A DNA stretch of 64,000 nucleotides from Phyllobacterium trifolii (GCF_014192095.1 NZ_JACHXN010000006.1:1-64000), one strand, 5' to 3'. Shown: positions 54,411 through 63,279, counted from the first letter of the stretch. The notes: generated by a model not told the origin, from the sequence alone. Program-made: numbers and translations.

Positions 54411-55610
54411 ATGAACATCGCAATGCCTCTGCCAAAGTTCGAGTTCGATGACAAGATCCTCGATCAGGGTGCGGAGATTTCTCGCCGGCTGAATCAGCTT
54501 CGGATGGAAAAATTTCCACCGAACGCGAAGAAGACATTGCGGCAGTTCTCCATGGCCGAGGTAGCCCACTATCTTGGCGTGACGCAGAATAATCTCAAGC
54601 GCCTGCACCTCGAAGGAAAAGGTCCGGTCCCTGCCCAGGTATCGTCAGGCCGCCGTTCCTATACGGCCGAACAGATGCTGGAGCTGCGTCATTATCTCGA
54701 CCGCAATGGCCGCACCGAAGTGAAGAAATATGTCCCGCACCGCAAGCAGGGCGACAAGCTGCAGGTTATCGCGGTTGTCAATTTCAAGGGCGGGTCGGGC
54801 AAGACGACGACTGCGGCACATCTCTCGCAATATCTGGCGCTGACCGGTCACCGCGTGCTCGCCATCGACCTCGATCCACAAGCCTCGCTGTCGGCGCTGC
54901 ATGGCTTCCAGCCGGAACTCGACCGGAACCTGTCGCTCTACGAAGCCATCCGTTATGACGACGAGCGCAGGCCCATATCGGAAGTTATTCTCCCGACCAA
55001 TTTTCCTGGCCTCGACATCATTCCAGCCAATCTCGAATTGCAGGAATATGAATATGACACGCCGCTTGCCATGCAGGACAAAGTTTCGCGCGAGGGCAGG
55101 CAGTTCTTCACCCGTATCGCCAGCGCGCTTGAGGAAGTGGACGGCCGCTATGATGTGGTGGTTATCGATTGCCCGCCGCAGCTGGGCTATCTGACATTGA
55201 CGGCCATGTCGGCTGCGACATCCGTATTGATCACCGTGCATCCGCAGATGCTCGACCTCATGTCGATGTCGCAATTCCTGCTGATGCTTGGCGGCATCCT
55301 CAAGACTGTCAAACAAGCCGGAGCACGCGTCGAACTCGATTGGTTCCGCTATCTGATCACACGCTACGAGCCGATGGATATCCCGCAAGCGCAGATGGTC
55401 GGGTTCATGCAGTCCATGCTGGCGGAGGAGATTCTCACCAATCCGATGCTGAAATCGACGGCGGTATCGGATGCAGGCCTGACCAAGCAGACACTCTACG
55501 AAGTCGAGAAAACGAGTTTCACGCGCACAACCTATGAACGCGCTATTGAATCGCTGGACGCTGTAAACTCAGAAATTACAGCTCTCGTTCATAGAGCGTG
55601 GGGGCGATGA
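54411..55610 (+). CDS. repA: Replicon partitioning ATPase RepA
   Basis: A 399-residue ParA-type ATPase of the repABC family. After an N-terminal DNA-binding region (about 50-110, MAEVAHYLGVTQNNLKRLHLE) come the deviant Walker A motif KGGSGKTTTAAHL near residue 125, LAIDLDPQASLSALHG and DVVVIDCPPQLGYLTL. It drives segregation with RepB and represses the repABC operon. First gene of the cassette; repB starts 82 bases downstream. Confidence 0.96.
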   Translation: MNIAMPLPKFEFDDKILDQGAEISRRLNQLRMEKFPPNAKKTLRQFSMAEVAHYLGVTQNNLKRLHLEGKGPVPAQVSSGRRSYTAEQMLELRHYLDRNGRTEVKKYVPHRKQGDKLQVIAVVNFKGGSGKTTTAAHLSQYLALTGHRVLAIDLDPQASLSALHGFQPELDRNLSLYEAIRYDDERRPISEVILPTNFPGLDIIPANLELQEYEYDTPLAMQDKVSREGRQFFTRIASALEEVDGRYDVVVIDCPPQLGYLTLTAMSAATSVLITVHPQMLDLMSMSQFLLMLGGILKTVKQAGARVELDWFRYLITRYEPMDIPQAQMVGFMQSMLAEEILTNPMLKSTAVSDAGLTKQTLYEVEKTSFTRTTYERAIESLDAVNSEITALVHRAWGR

Positions 55611-55622
55611 GATGACAGGCAC

Positions 55623-55640
55623 GTTTACGGCGGTAAAAAC
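55623..55640. other. Candidate parS site 2 between repA and repB
   Basis: GTTTACGGCGGTAAAA contains TTTAC-GGCG-GTAAA, differing from site 1 by one base, and fits GTT-N4-GC-N4-AAC with one mismatch. The repA-repB gap is a usual place for the partition site in repABC replicons. Confidence 0.65.
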
Positions 55641-55692
55641 AATGCTTTTTTCTTGTGAAATCAGTTTGTTAATCCGAAACGGGAGCAGATAG

Positions 55693-56655
55693 ATGGCCCG
55701 TAAAGACATTTTCAGCAGCGTGATGAGCCCGGCGCCAGCAAGACCTGAGCGCAATGACGCATTGTCCTATGTCGTCAGCGGCGCTTCGCGTTCGATCAAG
55801 AGTTCCTTCGAAGAACTCGCCAAAGGCAGTGTTGTCGAACTCGACCCGGAACTCATCGACGGCTCCTTCGTATCGGACCGGATCGATGACGACGACGAGG
55901 CTTTTGAGGAACTGCTTGTTGCCGTGAAGGAGAGGGGCCAGGACTCGCCCATACTGGTGCGTCCGCATCCCGCCGTTTCCGGCCGCTATCAGGTTGTTTT
56001 CGGACATCGCCGCGTCAAGGTGGCCAGGCAGCTCGGACGACAGGTTCGTGCCGTCGTCAAGCCGATGGCCGACCAGGATCATGTGATTGCTCAGGGCCAG
56101 GAGAACGCTGCCCGATCGAACCTGTCGTTCATCGAACGCACATTGTTTGCCAAGCGTCTCGCAGACCTCAGCTACGATCAGTCAGTCATCAAGTCTGCAC
56201 TTGCCCTGGACGCGACGACATTTTCGAAGATGCAGTCGGTCGCGGCTCATGTTCCCGAGGCGATCATACTTGCGATCGGCTCGGCCAAGGCTACCGGGCG
56301 GGACCGTTGGTGGCAGCTGTCAAAGCTGCTGCAGGTGCCGGGCAATGCCGAGAAGGCGGCAGACTTTACAAAGTCGGATGATTTCGCTGCTGAAACCGGC
56401 GATGCCCGGTTCACCTTGCTGTCGGATTTCCTGGCAAAATCGAAGCGCTCGGCGAAAGCAGTGGCACCGGCCGCCAAAGCCTGGGCGGCACAGGACAAAT
56501 CCGTGAAGGTGGAAATCAAGGATAGCGGCAAGGCATTTACACTGGCTTTGAAGGCGAAGAATGCCTCACGCTTTGGCGCATACATTGCAGACAACCTCGA
56601 CGAGCTCTATCGGGCTTTCCAGGGGTCGCAAGCTTCAACCAAAACAGGAGATTAA
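55693..56655 (+). CDS. repB: Replicon partitioning protein RepB
   Basis: A 320-residue ParB-type centromere-binding protein. The ParB N-terminal domain has SPILVRPHPAVSGRYQVVFGHRRVKVARQLG with the R-rich box (split here: GRYQVVFGHRRVKVARQLG), then QGQENAARSNLSFIERTLFAK, and a helix-turn-helix region SYDQSVIKSALALDATTFSKM. It binds the candidate parS sites and loads with RepA. Confidence 0.95.
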   Translation: MARKDIFSSVMSPAPARPERNDALSYVVSGASRSIKSSFEELAKGSVVELDPELIDGSFVSDRIDDDDEAFEELLVAVKERGQDSPILVRPHPAVSGRYQVVFGHRRVKVARQLGRQVRAVVKPMADQDHVIAQGQENAARSNLSFIERTLFAKRLADLSYDQSVIKSALALDATTFSKMQSVAAHVPEAIILAIGSAKATGRDRWWQLSKLLQVPGNAEKAADFTKSDDFAAETGDARFTLLSDFLAKSKRSAKAVAPAAKAWAAQDKSVKVEIKDSGKAFTLALKAKNASRFGAYIADNLDELYRAFQGSQASTKTGD

Positions 56656-56662
56656 TCCGCAA

Positions 56663-56720
56663 AAGAAAAAAGCCCACCTCAACATCGCTGTCTCGGAAGG
56701 CTTCTCTCATATCTCTAGCA
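56663..56720 (-). ncRNA. Candidate repABC antisense RNA (incA-type ctRNA)
   Basis: The repB-repC gap normally encodes a short antisense RNA that limits repC expression. On the minus strand TTGACA (56755-56750) is followed after 17 bases by GATTCT (56732-56727). The expected transcript of about 55 bases would end in a hairpin AAGCC ... GGGCTT followed by T-rich sequence near 56664-56670. Size and place agree with known family members; start and end are estimates. Confidence 0.6.
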
Positions 56721-56813
56721 GGATCGAGAATCGCATTTCCCCGAATCAGTGTCAAGACTTTTTGACGTCGTTTGGCGAGCGGATTTCTTTTGCCTTTAGA
56801 AAGGTGAAAGACA

Positions 56814-58112
56814 ATGCAGACGGGGAATGCATTCACGACGCCCTTCGGGCGGCGGTCGCTATCGCTTGGCATGCTGGCAACGCAGGCACAGGCGCAGGAG
56901 ATCGATCCGGAAGCATCAATTGATAAATGGAAGCTGTTTCGTAGCCTGTGTGAGGCGAGGGCACTGATCGGAATCTCCGATCGGGCGCTTGTTGTTTTGA
57001 ATGCTCTTTTGACATTCTATCCACAGACGGAGCTTTGTGAGGCCAACGGCCTCGTGGTGTTTCCATCAAATATGCAACTTTCACTGCGCGCGCACGGTAT
57101 GGCACCGGCGACGCTACGGCGGCATTTGAGCGCGCTGGTGGAAACCGGGCTGATTTTTCGTAAGGACAGCCCCAATGGCAAGCGCTACGCCCGCAAGGCG
57201 AGGGCAGGGGAGGGCGGCGAGGCATTCGGCTTCTCATTGGCACCATTGGTCTCGCGTGCGGCTGAATTTGAAGCTTTGGCCGAACAGGTGCGTTCGGAGC
57301 GCCTGCAACTGAAGCTGATGAAGGAGCGCGTCACGCTGCTGCGCCGCGATATCGTTAAGCTAATCGAACTTGGCTTTGAGGAACTGCCGCATATCGACTG
57401 GAGCGCCCAGTATAAGCGGTTTCGTGCGGTCATTGACGATATTCCGCGTCAGGCAACGATCGGCGATCTGGAGCCAGCTGTAGATGGACTGGAATGTCTC
57501 CAGCTGGAGATATCCAATCTATTGGAAGATAAACTTAATTCTCAAAAAACAAGCGCCAAAGAGTCTCATTCCGAGCGCCACAAACATAATTCAAATACCC
57601 AATCCACCTCTGATCTTGAACCCGGCTTTAGAAAAATCCAAGGGACAAAAACTGCGCTGGAACCTGAAACAGAAGTGACTATTGAGACACGAGGCAGCGA
57701 AGCGATTACAATCCTATTGGAGAGGGGAGGGGGCGATGGTACAGACGCCGGGCTCTCTGATGCCAAACCGGTGCCGCTCGGCCTTGTGCGCCAAGCTTGT
57801 CCGCAAATCATAGCCTATGCGAGGAGCGGTATCGCAAATTGGTCGGATCTGATGGCGGCGGCGGTTGTCGTTCGCTCGATGCTTGGCGTCAGCCCCTCAG
57901 CATACGAGGAAGCCTGCGAGATCCTGGGACAGGAAAATGCGGCCATCGCCATTGCATGCATCCTTGAAAGAGCGGAGCAGATCAATTCCGCCGGCGGCTA
58001 TTTGAGAGCGCTCACCGACAAAGCGGGGAGGGGCGAGTTCTCGGTCTGGCCGATGGTGTTGGCGCAACTTAGAGCCAACGGCTCGCACGTCCGATTGGTC
58101 ACCGCGAAATGA
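56814..58112 (+). CDS. repC: Replication initiator RepC
   Basis: A 432-residue initiator, the only protein essential for replication of repABC replicons. It begins with FTTPFGRRSLSLGMLATQAQA, typical of the family, and has the DNA-binding region MAPATLRRHLSALVETGLIFRKDS. The middle (about 238-285) is poorly conserved and AT-rich at DNA level, and the C-terminus reads RQACPQIIAYARSGIANWSDL. The origin is thought to lie inside repC in this family. Intact and full length. Confidence 0.96.
   Translation: MQTGNAFTTPFGRRSLSLGMLATQAQAQEIDPEASIDKWKLFRSLCEARALIGISDRALVVLNALLTFYPQTELCEANGLVVFPSNMQLSLRAHGMAPATLRRHLSALVETGLIFRKDSPNGKRYARKARAGEGGEAFGFSLAPLVSRAAEFEALAEQVRSERLQLKLMKERVTLLRRDIVKLIELGFEELPHIDWSAQYKRFRAVIDDIPRQATIGDLEPAVDGLECLQLEISNLLEDKLNSQKTSAKESHSERHKHNSNTQSTSDLEPGFRKIQGTKTALEPETEVTIETRGSEAITILLERGGGDGTDAGLSDAKPVPLGLVRQACPQIIAYARSGIANWSDLMAAAVVVRSMLGVSPSAYEEACEILGQENAAIAIACILERAEQINSAGGYLRALTDKAGRGEFSVWPMVLAQLRANGSHVRLVTAK
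57515..57680. other. Candidate oriV region inside repC
   Basis: This stretch is clearly richer in A and T than the rest of repC and encodes a low-complexity linker (SERHKHNSNTQSTSDLEPG). In other repABC replicons the origin has been placed in an AT-rich segment of repC, so this is the best candidate. Location is from family knowledge plus composition only. Confidence 0.45.
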
Positions 58113-58529
58113 ACCAACATCTGCCATCTCGAAGTAGCAACGATAACTTCAAATATCAGGGCTTTGTCGGGCGGTGTATCTCGCAACGAAGGTTAGGCGT
58201 CCAAGATGGATGAGGCGAAAAACCAACGGCGAGCGCCATAGCTAAAAAGATTTAGGTGATTAGGAAGTCCAGTGAACGGAACTTAATCGGTAATTAGATG
58301 CGGTATGGGGAAAAATATTAACCTAAACAGGATCTTAATGAAAACTCGCTTGCTCTAAGAAAGTGCAGGCGGCGTGCCGATCAAAGTCGGAGATAGATTA
58401 GCCGCTTTGCAGCACCAAGGATGTTTCGTTCTATTTTTTCCTGGATCATACGTAGCGCAAACAATCGTGTTGGCGGCCGCTCGATAAGAGCGGGCCGCTC
58501 TAAAAGAAGACCTTGAAGCGCCGACGGTT
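58113..58529. other. 417-base gap after repC, nothing identified
   Basis: No convincing gene. A 33-codon frame overlaps the repC stop as ATGA but lacks a ribosome site. A hairpin GCGGCC-GCTC / GAGC-GGGCCGC at about 58473-58498 has no T-run on either side. The middle (58250-58350) is AT-rich. Confidence 0.4.
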
Positions 58530-58970
58530 TTAACCGACAAACATCTCGCGCAACCGAGCCAACATGCCTCGCCTTGTCCCTGTGGGCACGAGCCGACGGA
58601 TGTAATAGGCCGCCGTCGCGGCGTTTACTGTCGCGCCGAAATGGCAATAGCAAATGACATTGTGCAACTGGCGGTCACTCAGTTGGAAGAACCGTTTGGC
58701 TTCCCCATAACTGTCGTTTTCCAACCCGGCAGCGCGCAGGACAGGATCGTCGAACGCCACCGAGATCGGTGAGCCCTCTCCACGCATGGCAGAGCGCTGA
58801 CTGGCGGGCTGATACTCGGTCTGATGCAACGTCGAGAGGCGCCGCTCAGGATTCTGTTCGAGCAGCGCCGCCCAACGCTCAAGACGCTGGCTTTTTGACA
58901 AGGTTTGGCGAGGGTAGTCCTGATCGACCTCGGCGACGATCTGCAGTTGTTCAAGGGCATGATGCTTCAT
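58530..58970 (-). CDS. Conserved-looking hypothetical protein
   Basis: A 146-residue cytoplasmic protein I do not recognise. It begins MKHHALEQLQIVAEVDQDYP with a plausible AGGAGGCC ribosome site. The middle has SDRQLHNVICYCHFGATVNAATAAYYIRRL, a His/Cys-containing helical region (given in part: NVICYCHFGATVNA). The C-terminus is basic (RRGMLARLREMF). Codon use is like that of the neighbours. It is isolated and convergent to repC, so context gives no function. Confidence 0.6.
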   Translation of the reverse strand: MKHHALEQLQIVAEVDQDYPRQTLSKSQRLERWAALLEQNPERRLSTLHQTEYQPASQRSAMRGEGSPISVAFDDPVLRAAGLENDSYGEAKRFFQLSDRQLHNVICYCHFGATVNAATAAYYIRRLVPTGTRRGMLARLREMFVG

Positions 58971-59239
58971 TTTGGCCTCCTATTCTGACAATAGTTGGTC
59001 CGCCCGTTGCAATAGAAACCCCGACGACAAAAGTGACTCCAAAGGATCACGAAGTCCAATCACGTTGCGGCCTGGACTATTGCGTTCACAAAAACGTGCT
59101 CCGCCCAAGCAAAAAATTCTGCCTGGCGATCTCGCGGGGTCAGCCTTCAAATGCCTGGAGTGGAACAATTGATTGCATAGGAACGTTGTTCTGCCAGACC
59201 AAACGCGTGCGCGGTCGCAAGCAACTTAGGAGGCCAACC

Positions 59240-59326
59240 ATGGATCTCACCACACTTCTTATCATAGTGCTTATACTGCTTCTGCTGGGCGGAGGCGGCT
59301 GGTACGGCCGCGGACGCTGGTACTAG
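59240..59326 (+). CDS. 28-residue single-span membrane peptide
   Basis: The strong site AGGAGG lies five bases before the ATG. The peptide is MDLTTLLIIVLILLLLGGGG followed by WYGRGRWY: one hydrophobic helix and a Gly/aromatic/basic tail. Short proteins of this kind, reminiscent of the DUF3309 type, occur widely in rhizobia and are linked to stress or envelope functions without a proven role. Followed by a bidirectional terminator. Confidence 0.72.
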   Translation: MDLTTLLIIVLILLLLGGGGWYGRGRWY

Positions 59327-59393
59327 ATTGCAGCTGCGCATAAAAAAATGAACCGGCTTTAAAAATCATCAATTTTAAGCAGGTCCTAGTACG

Positions 59394-59419
59394 GAGGGGA
59401 GGTCAATTGATCTCCCCTC
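59394..59419. terminator. Bidirectional terminator
   Basis: GAGGGGAG and CTCCCCTC bracket TCAATTGA in a near-perfect 26-base palindrome, followed by TTCATTTTG on the plus strand. It separates the rightward small peptide gene from the leftward gene ending at 59430. Confidence 0.65.
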
Positions 59420-59429
59420 TTCATTTTGT

Positions 59430-59798
59430 TCAATCCTTACAATCCTCTGCTTTGGCCATGGCGGTTTGATCGCCTTTTTGTTGGGCGTTAACATCCTGCT
59501 GCGATGTAGCAAGATTAGGGTCGCCGCCACCTTCCTTGTCAGCTAGCGGCATGGTCTGACCATCTTTTTTGGCAGTCTGACCCTCACTGCTACTGGTTGT
59601 CGTCCCAGTGCTTGCTGCTCCGGTTTGAGTCTGGCTGTTGGCGTCACTTTCCAGGGGCGCCTTGCTGCCATCCTTGGCGATACCCTTTTGGGTCTCAGCT
59701 TTCACTGACCCTGTGGTTTCCGGACATGCAGCGAAAGCGGTACTGGATGCAAAGGCGATCGCCCCTATGGCGATCAGAGCTGATGCAATCTTTTTCAT
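59430..59798 (-). CDS. Secreted low-complexity hypothetical protein
   Basis: A 122-residue protein with a clear Sec signal (MKKIASALIAIGAIAFASS, cleavage after AFA). The mature part is rich in Gly, Ser, Thr, Gln and Asp and has just two cysteines, one near each end (CPETTG and EDCKD), that could form a disulphide across the chain. An AGGAGGACG ribosome site precedes the start. Alone and leftward; function unknown, possibly an envelope or stress protein. Confidence 0.72.
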   Translation of the reverse strand: MKKIASALIAIGAIAFASSTAFAACPETTGSVKAETQKGIAKDGSKAPLESDANSQTQTGAASTGTTTSSSEGQTAKKDGQTMPLADKEGGGDPNLATSQQDVNAQQKGDQTAMAKAEDCKD

Positions 59799-60027
59799 TT
59801 CGATCGTCCTCCTTGGTTGACAAGTTTGTTAAACCGATATCCGCGGCAATTGTTCCTAAGGGATGCAGATAGAGCGGTTTGGTTGCGGCCAATCCAGGCT
59901 TTTTTGTTCAACAGGAGACGGAGGCGGAACCAATCTAGATTTCAGGTGTTTTTTGGTCGCTGATTTTCCAGGTCAGCTGAGCCCTTGATGAAGCTACGCC
60001 GCCAATATTCAGGGCTCACCAACTCGG

Positions 60028-60057
60028 CGGCGAGCTTGCAAACTCGCCGTCTTTTTT
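60028..60057 (+). terminator. Orphan Rho-independent terminator 1
   Basis: CGGCGAG (60028-60034) pairs with CTCGCCG (60043-60049), followed by TCTTTTTTG. The structure is canonical, but no plus-strand coding sequence precedes it. Confidence 0.65.
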
Positions 60058-60167
60058 GTTTGACGGAAGCCGCAGGACATCCATGTTGACAAAGAATCCG
60101 GGCTCTTGCCGTCTGTCGATAACAGCAAATTGGCCTGGATCATCGCTGCGCAAGCCGCCAGGATACC

Positions 60168-60198
60168 GAAGCCCGCTACGCAAGGTAGCGGGCTTTCT
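60168..60198 (+). terminator. Orphan terminator-like hairpin 2
   Basis: AAGCCCGCTAC (60168-60178) and GTAGCGGGCTT (60184-60194) form an 11-base-pair perfect stem with a five-base loop, followed by TCTCTC. The T-run is weak. It could end a short transcript beginning after the TTGACA at 60086. Confidence 0.5.
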
Positions 60199-60225
60199 CT
60201 CCCCATTCGTCAGATAGGCAAAGTT

Positions 60226-60516
60226 CTAATTGGACAGATAGACAACTTTTCGATCTTTCGTCGAAACGATGACCGGCTGCTTCTTTACATAGACGTAACT
60301 GTAGTCCGGGCTGTCCGGTATGGGCACCAACTCGACATCCTCGGGTATGGCTGTACCGACGGCAATGTCCTCATCGACTATGATGTCCTCAGACGGATTG
60401 GCGATCACATAGTCCCGCGCCGGCTGCGGCACTTCCACAATGACAGTATCCTGTGCCAGCACCTGGCCGGCTCCCGCAAACATCAATGCAGCGGTTAGGA
60501 GAAGCATGCGTTTCAT
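60226..60516 (-). CDS. DUF1236-type periplasmic protein
   Basis: A 96-residue protein from the ATG at 60516, preceded by AAGGGAGCG; the frame is open further upstream but has no better start. The Sec signal is MKRMLLLTAALMFAGAGQVL with cleavage after LAQ. The mature domain ends VIVSTKDRKVVYLSN, like the small DUF1236 periplasmic domain common in rhizobia, with VPIPDSPDYSYVYVKKQPV before it. The biochemical role is not known. Confidence 0.75.
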   Translation of the reverse strand: MKRMLLLTAALMFAGAGQVLAQDTVIVEVPQPARDYVIANPSEDIIVDEDIAVGTAIPEDVELVPIPDSPDYSYVYVKKQPVIVSTKDRKVVYLSN

Positions 60517-60601
60517 GGGTTCGCTCCCTTGTTTACCCTTCCCTTCAGCATGGGTAATCAACGGTAAGCGATTTGGTTCCGAATGCGAGATCAGGCGATC
60601 G

Positions 60602-61663
60602 TCAGGCGACGACGAGCAATCCAGGCTTGCCCGTCTCAACCGAACCAATGATGCGGGCTGCGGGATAGCCCGCAGCGGTGATCTCCTTGAGCAGGTCCGC
60701 TGCACGCTCTGCGTTGCAGGAAACGAGTAGCCCGCCAGAGGTCTGGGGATCGGTCAGCAGGTGCCGCCGCCATATAGGGAAATCGGCGGGCAAGACGATG
60801 TCTGCATCGTAGCTTGCCCAATTGCGATGCGAGGCGCCGGTGACGAAACCTTCCTTTGCAAGTTCGGTCCCGTGGTTGAAAACGGCGATATCGTCCGCGC
60901 GCACCGAGATGTGCACATTCGACCCTCTTGCCATCTCAAGGGCATGGCCGAGAATGCCGAAGCCGGTGACGTCGGTAATGGCATGCACATCCGCATCCTT
61001 GGCGAGTTCGCTGCCGATGCGGTTGAGGAGCGTCGTCGATGCGATGAGTTCGGCATAGGCATCCGCCGGCAACATGCCTTTCTTGAACGCCGCCGAGTAG
61101 ATTCCGACACCAAGCGCCTTGGTCAGAATCAGCGCGTCACCGGGCTTGGCGCCGCTATTGCGCCGCAAACTGGCAATGGGGCAGGTGCCGATGACCGCCA
61201 GGCCGTAGATCGGCTCGGGAGAATCGATCGAATGGCCGCCGGCAACAGGGATACCTGCCTCGGTGCAGATGGTGCTTCCGCCCTTCAGTATCTCGCGCAC
61301 CATCTCGGCTGACAGCTTGTCGATCGGCATGCCAAGAATGGCGAGTGCCATGATCGGTTTTCCGCCCATGGCATAGACATCCGAGATCGCATTGGTTGCT
61401 GCTATCCGGCCGAAATCGAAAGGATTGTCGACCATCGGCATGAAGAAATCCGTCGTCGCGATCACGCAGGTTTCGTCATCGAGCTGCCAGACTGCGGCAT
61501 CGTCACCGGTTTCGGTTCCGACAAGCAGCCGGGCAAACGGTCCGGTGACGGGTTGATCCACAAGCAATTGCTGCAAGACAGAGGGTGCCAGCTTGCATCC
61601 GCATCCGCCCCCATGGGACAGAGAGGTCAGGCGGATCGGCGACGACGAGGTTCGATCATCCAT
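60602..61663 (-). CDS. selD: Selenide, water dikinase
   Basis: A 353-residue enzyme making selenophosphate from selenide and ATP, the selenium donor for selenocysteine. The active-site loop reads [13 protein letters not shown], with Cys21 and Lys24 in place of E. coli Cys17 and Lys20, so this is the cysteine and not the selenocysteine form. ATP-site motifs such as [20 protein letters not shown] (in part) and [15 protein letters not shown] follow. It lies 38 bases after the transglutaminase gene on the same strand and close to the seleno-formate dehydrogenase it serves. Confidence 0.95.
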   Translation of the reverse strand: MDDRTSSSPIRLTSLSHGGGCGCKLAPSVLQQLLVDQPVTGPFARLLVGTETGDDAAVWQLDDETCVIATTDFFMPMVDNPFDFGRIAATNAISDVYAMGGKPIMALAILGMPIDKLSAEMVREILKGGSTICTEAGIPVAGGHSIDSPEPIYGLAVIGTCPIASLRRNSGAKPGDALILTKALGVGIYSAAFKKGMLPADAYAELIASTTLLNRIGSELAKDADVHAITDVTGFGILGHALEMARGSNVHISVRADDIAVFNHGTELAKEGFVTGASHRNWASYDADIVLPADFPIWRRHLLTDPQTSGGLLVSCNAERAADLLKEITAAGYPAARIIGSVETGKPGLLVVA

Positions 61664-61701
61664 GATGCGGCTCCATACGATTTTGCGAAATCGAGATCAG
61701 G

Positions 61702-62802
61702 TCAGATCGTGATCTCTCGTGACCGGATCGTATATCTGAACGCGTCGGGTTCAAGGCAATCGAGCCTGACCGACGCTACTTCCGCCTGCGGGTACATCAG
61801 GAAACCGAGCGCCGCTCCGCTCGAACCGGGCAATATCACGTCGCGGGCGTCATTATAGGCGATCCAATTGCCTTCCCAGGCGCCAAACAGCGTCTCGCGC
61901 GCCGCAGCCACCTTGGGGTTGTCAGCCGGAAGGCCGACTTCCGCCTCCTCAAGCATGACCTTTCGAACATCCGCCGGGTCGACGGGCACCCAGCCAAAGT
62001 CAGAAAGATAGACTTCCGCCCGGCAATGCTGTGCTTTGGTGATGATCTCGTTCTTTGCGCCGAGGCTCTTGTAGCCGAAGTTGGATGGCGCAACCCGGAG
62101 ACCGTAAATATCGCGCGCAGGCAGACCAGCGGCTCGGGCAAGGCCGACATAGAGAGCATTCAGATCGGCACACTTGCCGCCAAGGTTGCCGCTTTTCAAC
62201 ATGGCCACGACATCACCGGAACCGCAGCCGCGCGTCGCGGCATTACGGTACGTGTTCTCAACCACCCAATCGTAGATCAGCTTCGCCTTTTCGATCTCGT
62301 TTGCGGTATCGCCGACGATCCTGTCGGATGTTTCCTTGACGATACCATCAGTGGGGACAAGTCGGCTGCCCGCCAGATATCGTGCGCGCTCGTCACTACT
62401 AAGCGGCGTGGGACCCACTGGCTTTGAAAGATCGATGGCGCGATCGCGCGTGGCGACACGGCTGATGATCTCGACGGCAGGTGCTACGCTGCCGGCTTTC
62501 CACTCAACAAGCAGCATGTCAGCGTCATTGGCCGGGCTGTGCACGATCCTGGCGCCGGTCGCATTGGTCGTCCAGGTGCTTGTCTCAGGCCGGTTCCAAT
62601 CGCTGGCGCTGAAACCAGGCAATGGAATCCATGCGAGCCCGGTGCCTTCGGTGCCTGACGGTTCAATACGGGTTGTGATTTCGAAGGTCCGCCAAGCAGC
62701 AGACTTTGGCGCAAAAGCACTGCCCGCAAACACCCGTTGTGGTATTGCGGCCATCACAGCCGTTGCGACGCCGATTTTCAGAAATTCGCGACGATCGATC
62801 AT
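61702..62802 (-). CDS. Tat-exported transglutaminase-like protein
   Basis: A 366-residue protein with a twin-arginine signal (DRREFLKIGVATAVMAAI, cleavage near VFAGSA). The C-terminal half is a transglutaminase/protease-like core with a complete triad: Cys211 in NLGGKCADLNALYVG, His259 in AQHCRAEVY and Asp275 in WVPVDPADV. The N-terminal 120 residues form a beta-rich domain. Such proteins may act as peptidases or cross-linkers in the periplasm. First gene of a leftward pair with selD, divergent from fdnG; any link to selenium or formate metabolism is unknown. Confidence 0.85.
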   Translation of the reverse strand: MIDRREFLKIGVATAVMAAIPQRVFAGSAFAPKSAAWRTFEITTRIEPSGTEGTGLAWIPLPGFSASDWNRPETSTWTTNATGARIVHSPANDADMLLVEWKAGSVAPAVEIISRVATRDRAIDLSKPVGPTPLSSDERARYLAGSRLVPTDGIVKETSDRIVGDTANEIEKAKLIYDWVVENTYRNAATRGCGSGDVVAMLKSGNLGGKCADLNALYVGLARAAGLPARDIYGLRVAPSNFGYKSLGAKNEIITKAQHCRAEVYLSDFGWVPVDPADVRKVMLEEAEVGLPADNPKVAAARETLFGAWEGNWIAYNDARDVILPGSSGAALGFLMYPQAEVASVRLDCLEPDAFRYTIRSREITI

Positions 62803-62989
62803 TTCATGCCCTCCCGATTTGATGACATCAACGGCATTGGCAGATAGCTAAACTGTACGTGGTGAAAGCTTTTCGAGTTTTGCGGAAGACAGGTGGACAC
62901 GCGCCAGAAAAAGCCCGCCGTTACCCGGGAGCATTCTGCGTCAAAAGCACCATCACAACTGCCCCGAAACTCGGGAGCGACAAGTAAGC

Positions 62990-63148
62990 TCACGCTTTTA
63001 TTCTTGTCCATTTGAGGCCGAACGTCAATTCGTCATTGCTGACGTTCGCGTGCCCGCCGAATTGAGCAGTAAAGGCGGTGAGTACTGTAATATCGACGAC
63101 ATTGGCCGGGACAGTGACAGCGGATTTTAATTTGATTATTACATTCAT
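62990..63148 (-). CDS. 52-residue hypothetical protein
   Basis: I chose ATG 63148 because AAGGAGACAT precedes it; a longer frame to 63238 lacks this. The protein begins MNVIIKLKSAVTVPANVVDI and ends FGLKWTRIKA; it has no signal peptide or span, and a repeated beta-strand pattern (VIIKLKS, TVPANVVDI, ELTFGLKW). It lies between two divergent operons. I do not recognise the family. The good ribosome site and clear frame favour a real gene. Confidence 0.55.
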   Translation of the reverse strand: MNVIIKLKSAVTVPANVVDITVLTAFTAQFGGHANVSNDELTFGLKWTRIKA

Positions 63149-63279
63149 GTTTGATGTCTCCTTATTGATTTGACAATAAAATACGGTCAGGTAGGATTTT
63201 ACTTGAAATGCCAATGGTTTGTGTCTGATCTCCGGCATGCTTTTATCGGCAGAGCCGGTCTAAAGGGAGATAACATGCT

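Larger units (their letters stand above)
59799..60225. other. 427-base gap with two orphan plus-strand hairpins
   Basis: No convincing protein gene. Two terminator-like hairpins on the plus strand (60028 and 60168) have no plus-strand gene upstream. A TTGAC lies at 59818 and a TTGACA at 60086, each before one hairpin. One or two small RNAs are possible. Confidence 0.4.

Noticed and set aside
58109-58210. 33-codon frame overlapping the repC stop as ATGA
   Set aside because: The overlap is suggestive, but there is no ribosome site, no recognisable pattern and no downstream partner.
60009-60206. 65-codon leftward frame with a lipoprotein-like start
   Set aside because: It runs through two perfect hairpins and has no ribosome site; the sequence is better explained by terminators on the other strand.
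62803-63279. tRNA-Sec gene near the selenoprotein
   Set aside because: No long acceptor or variable arm and no GGTTCGAATCC-type T-loop could be found in the gap.
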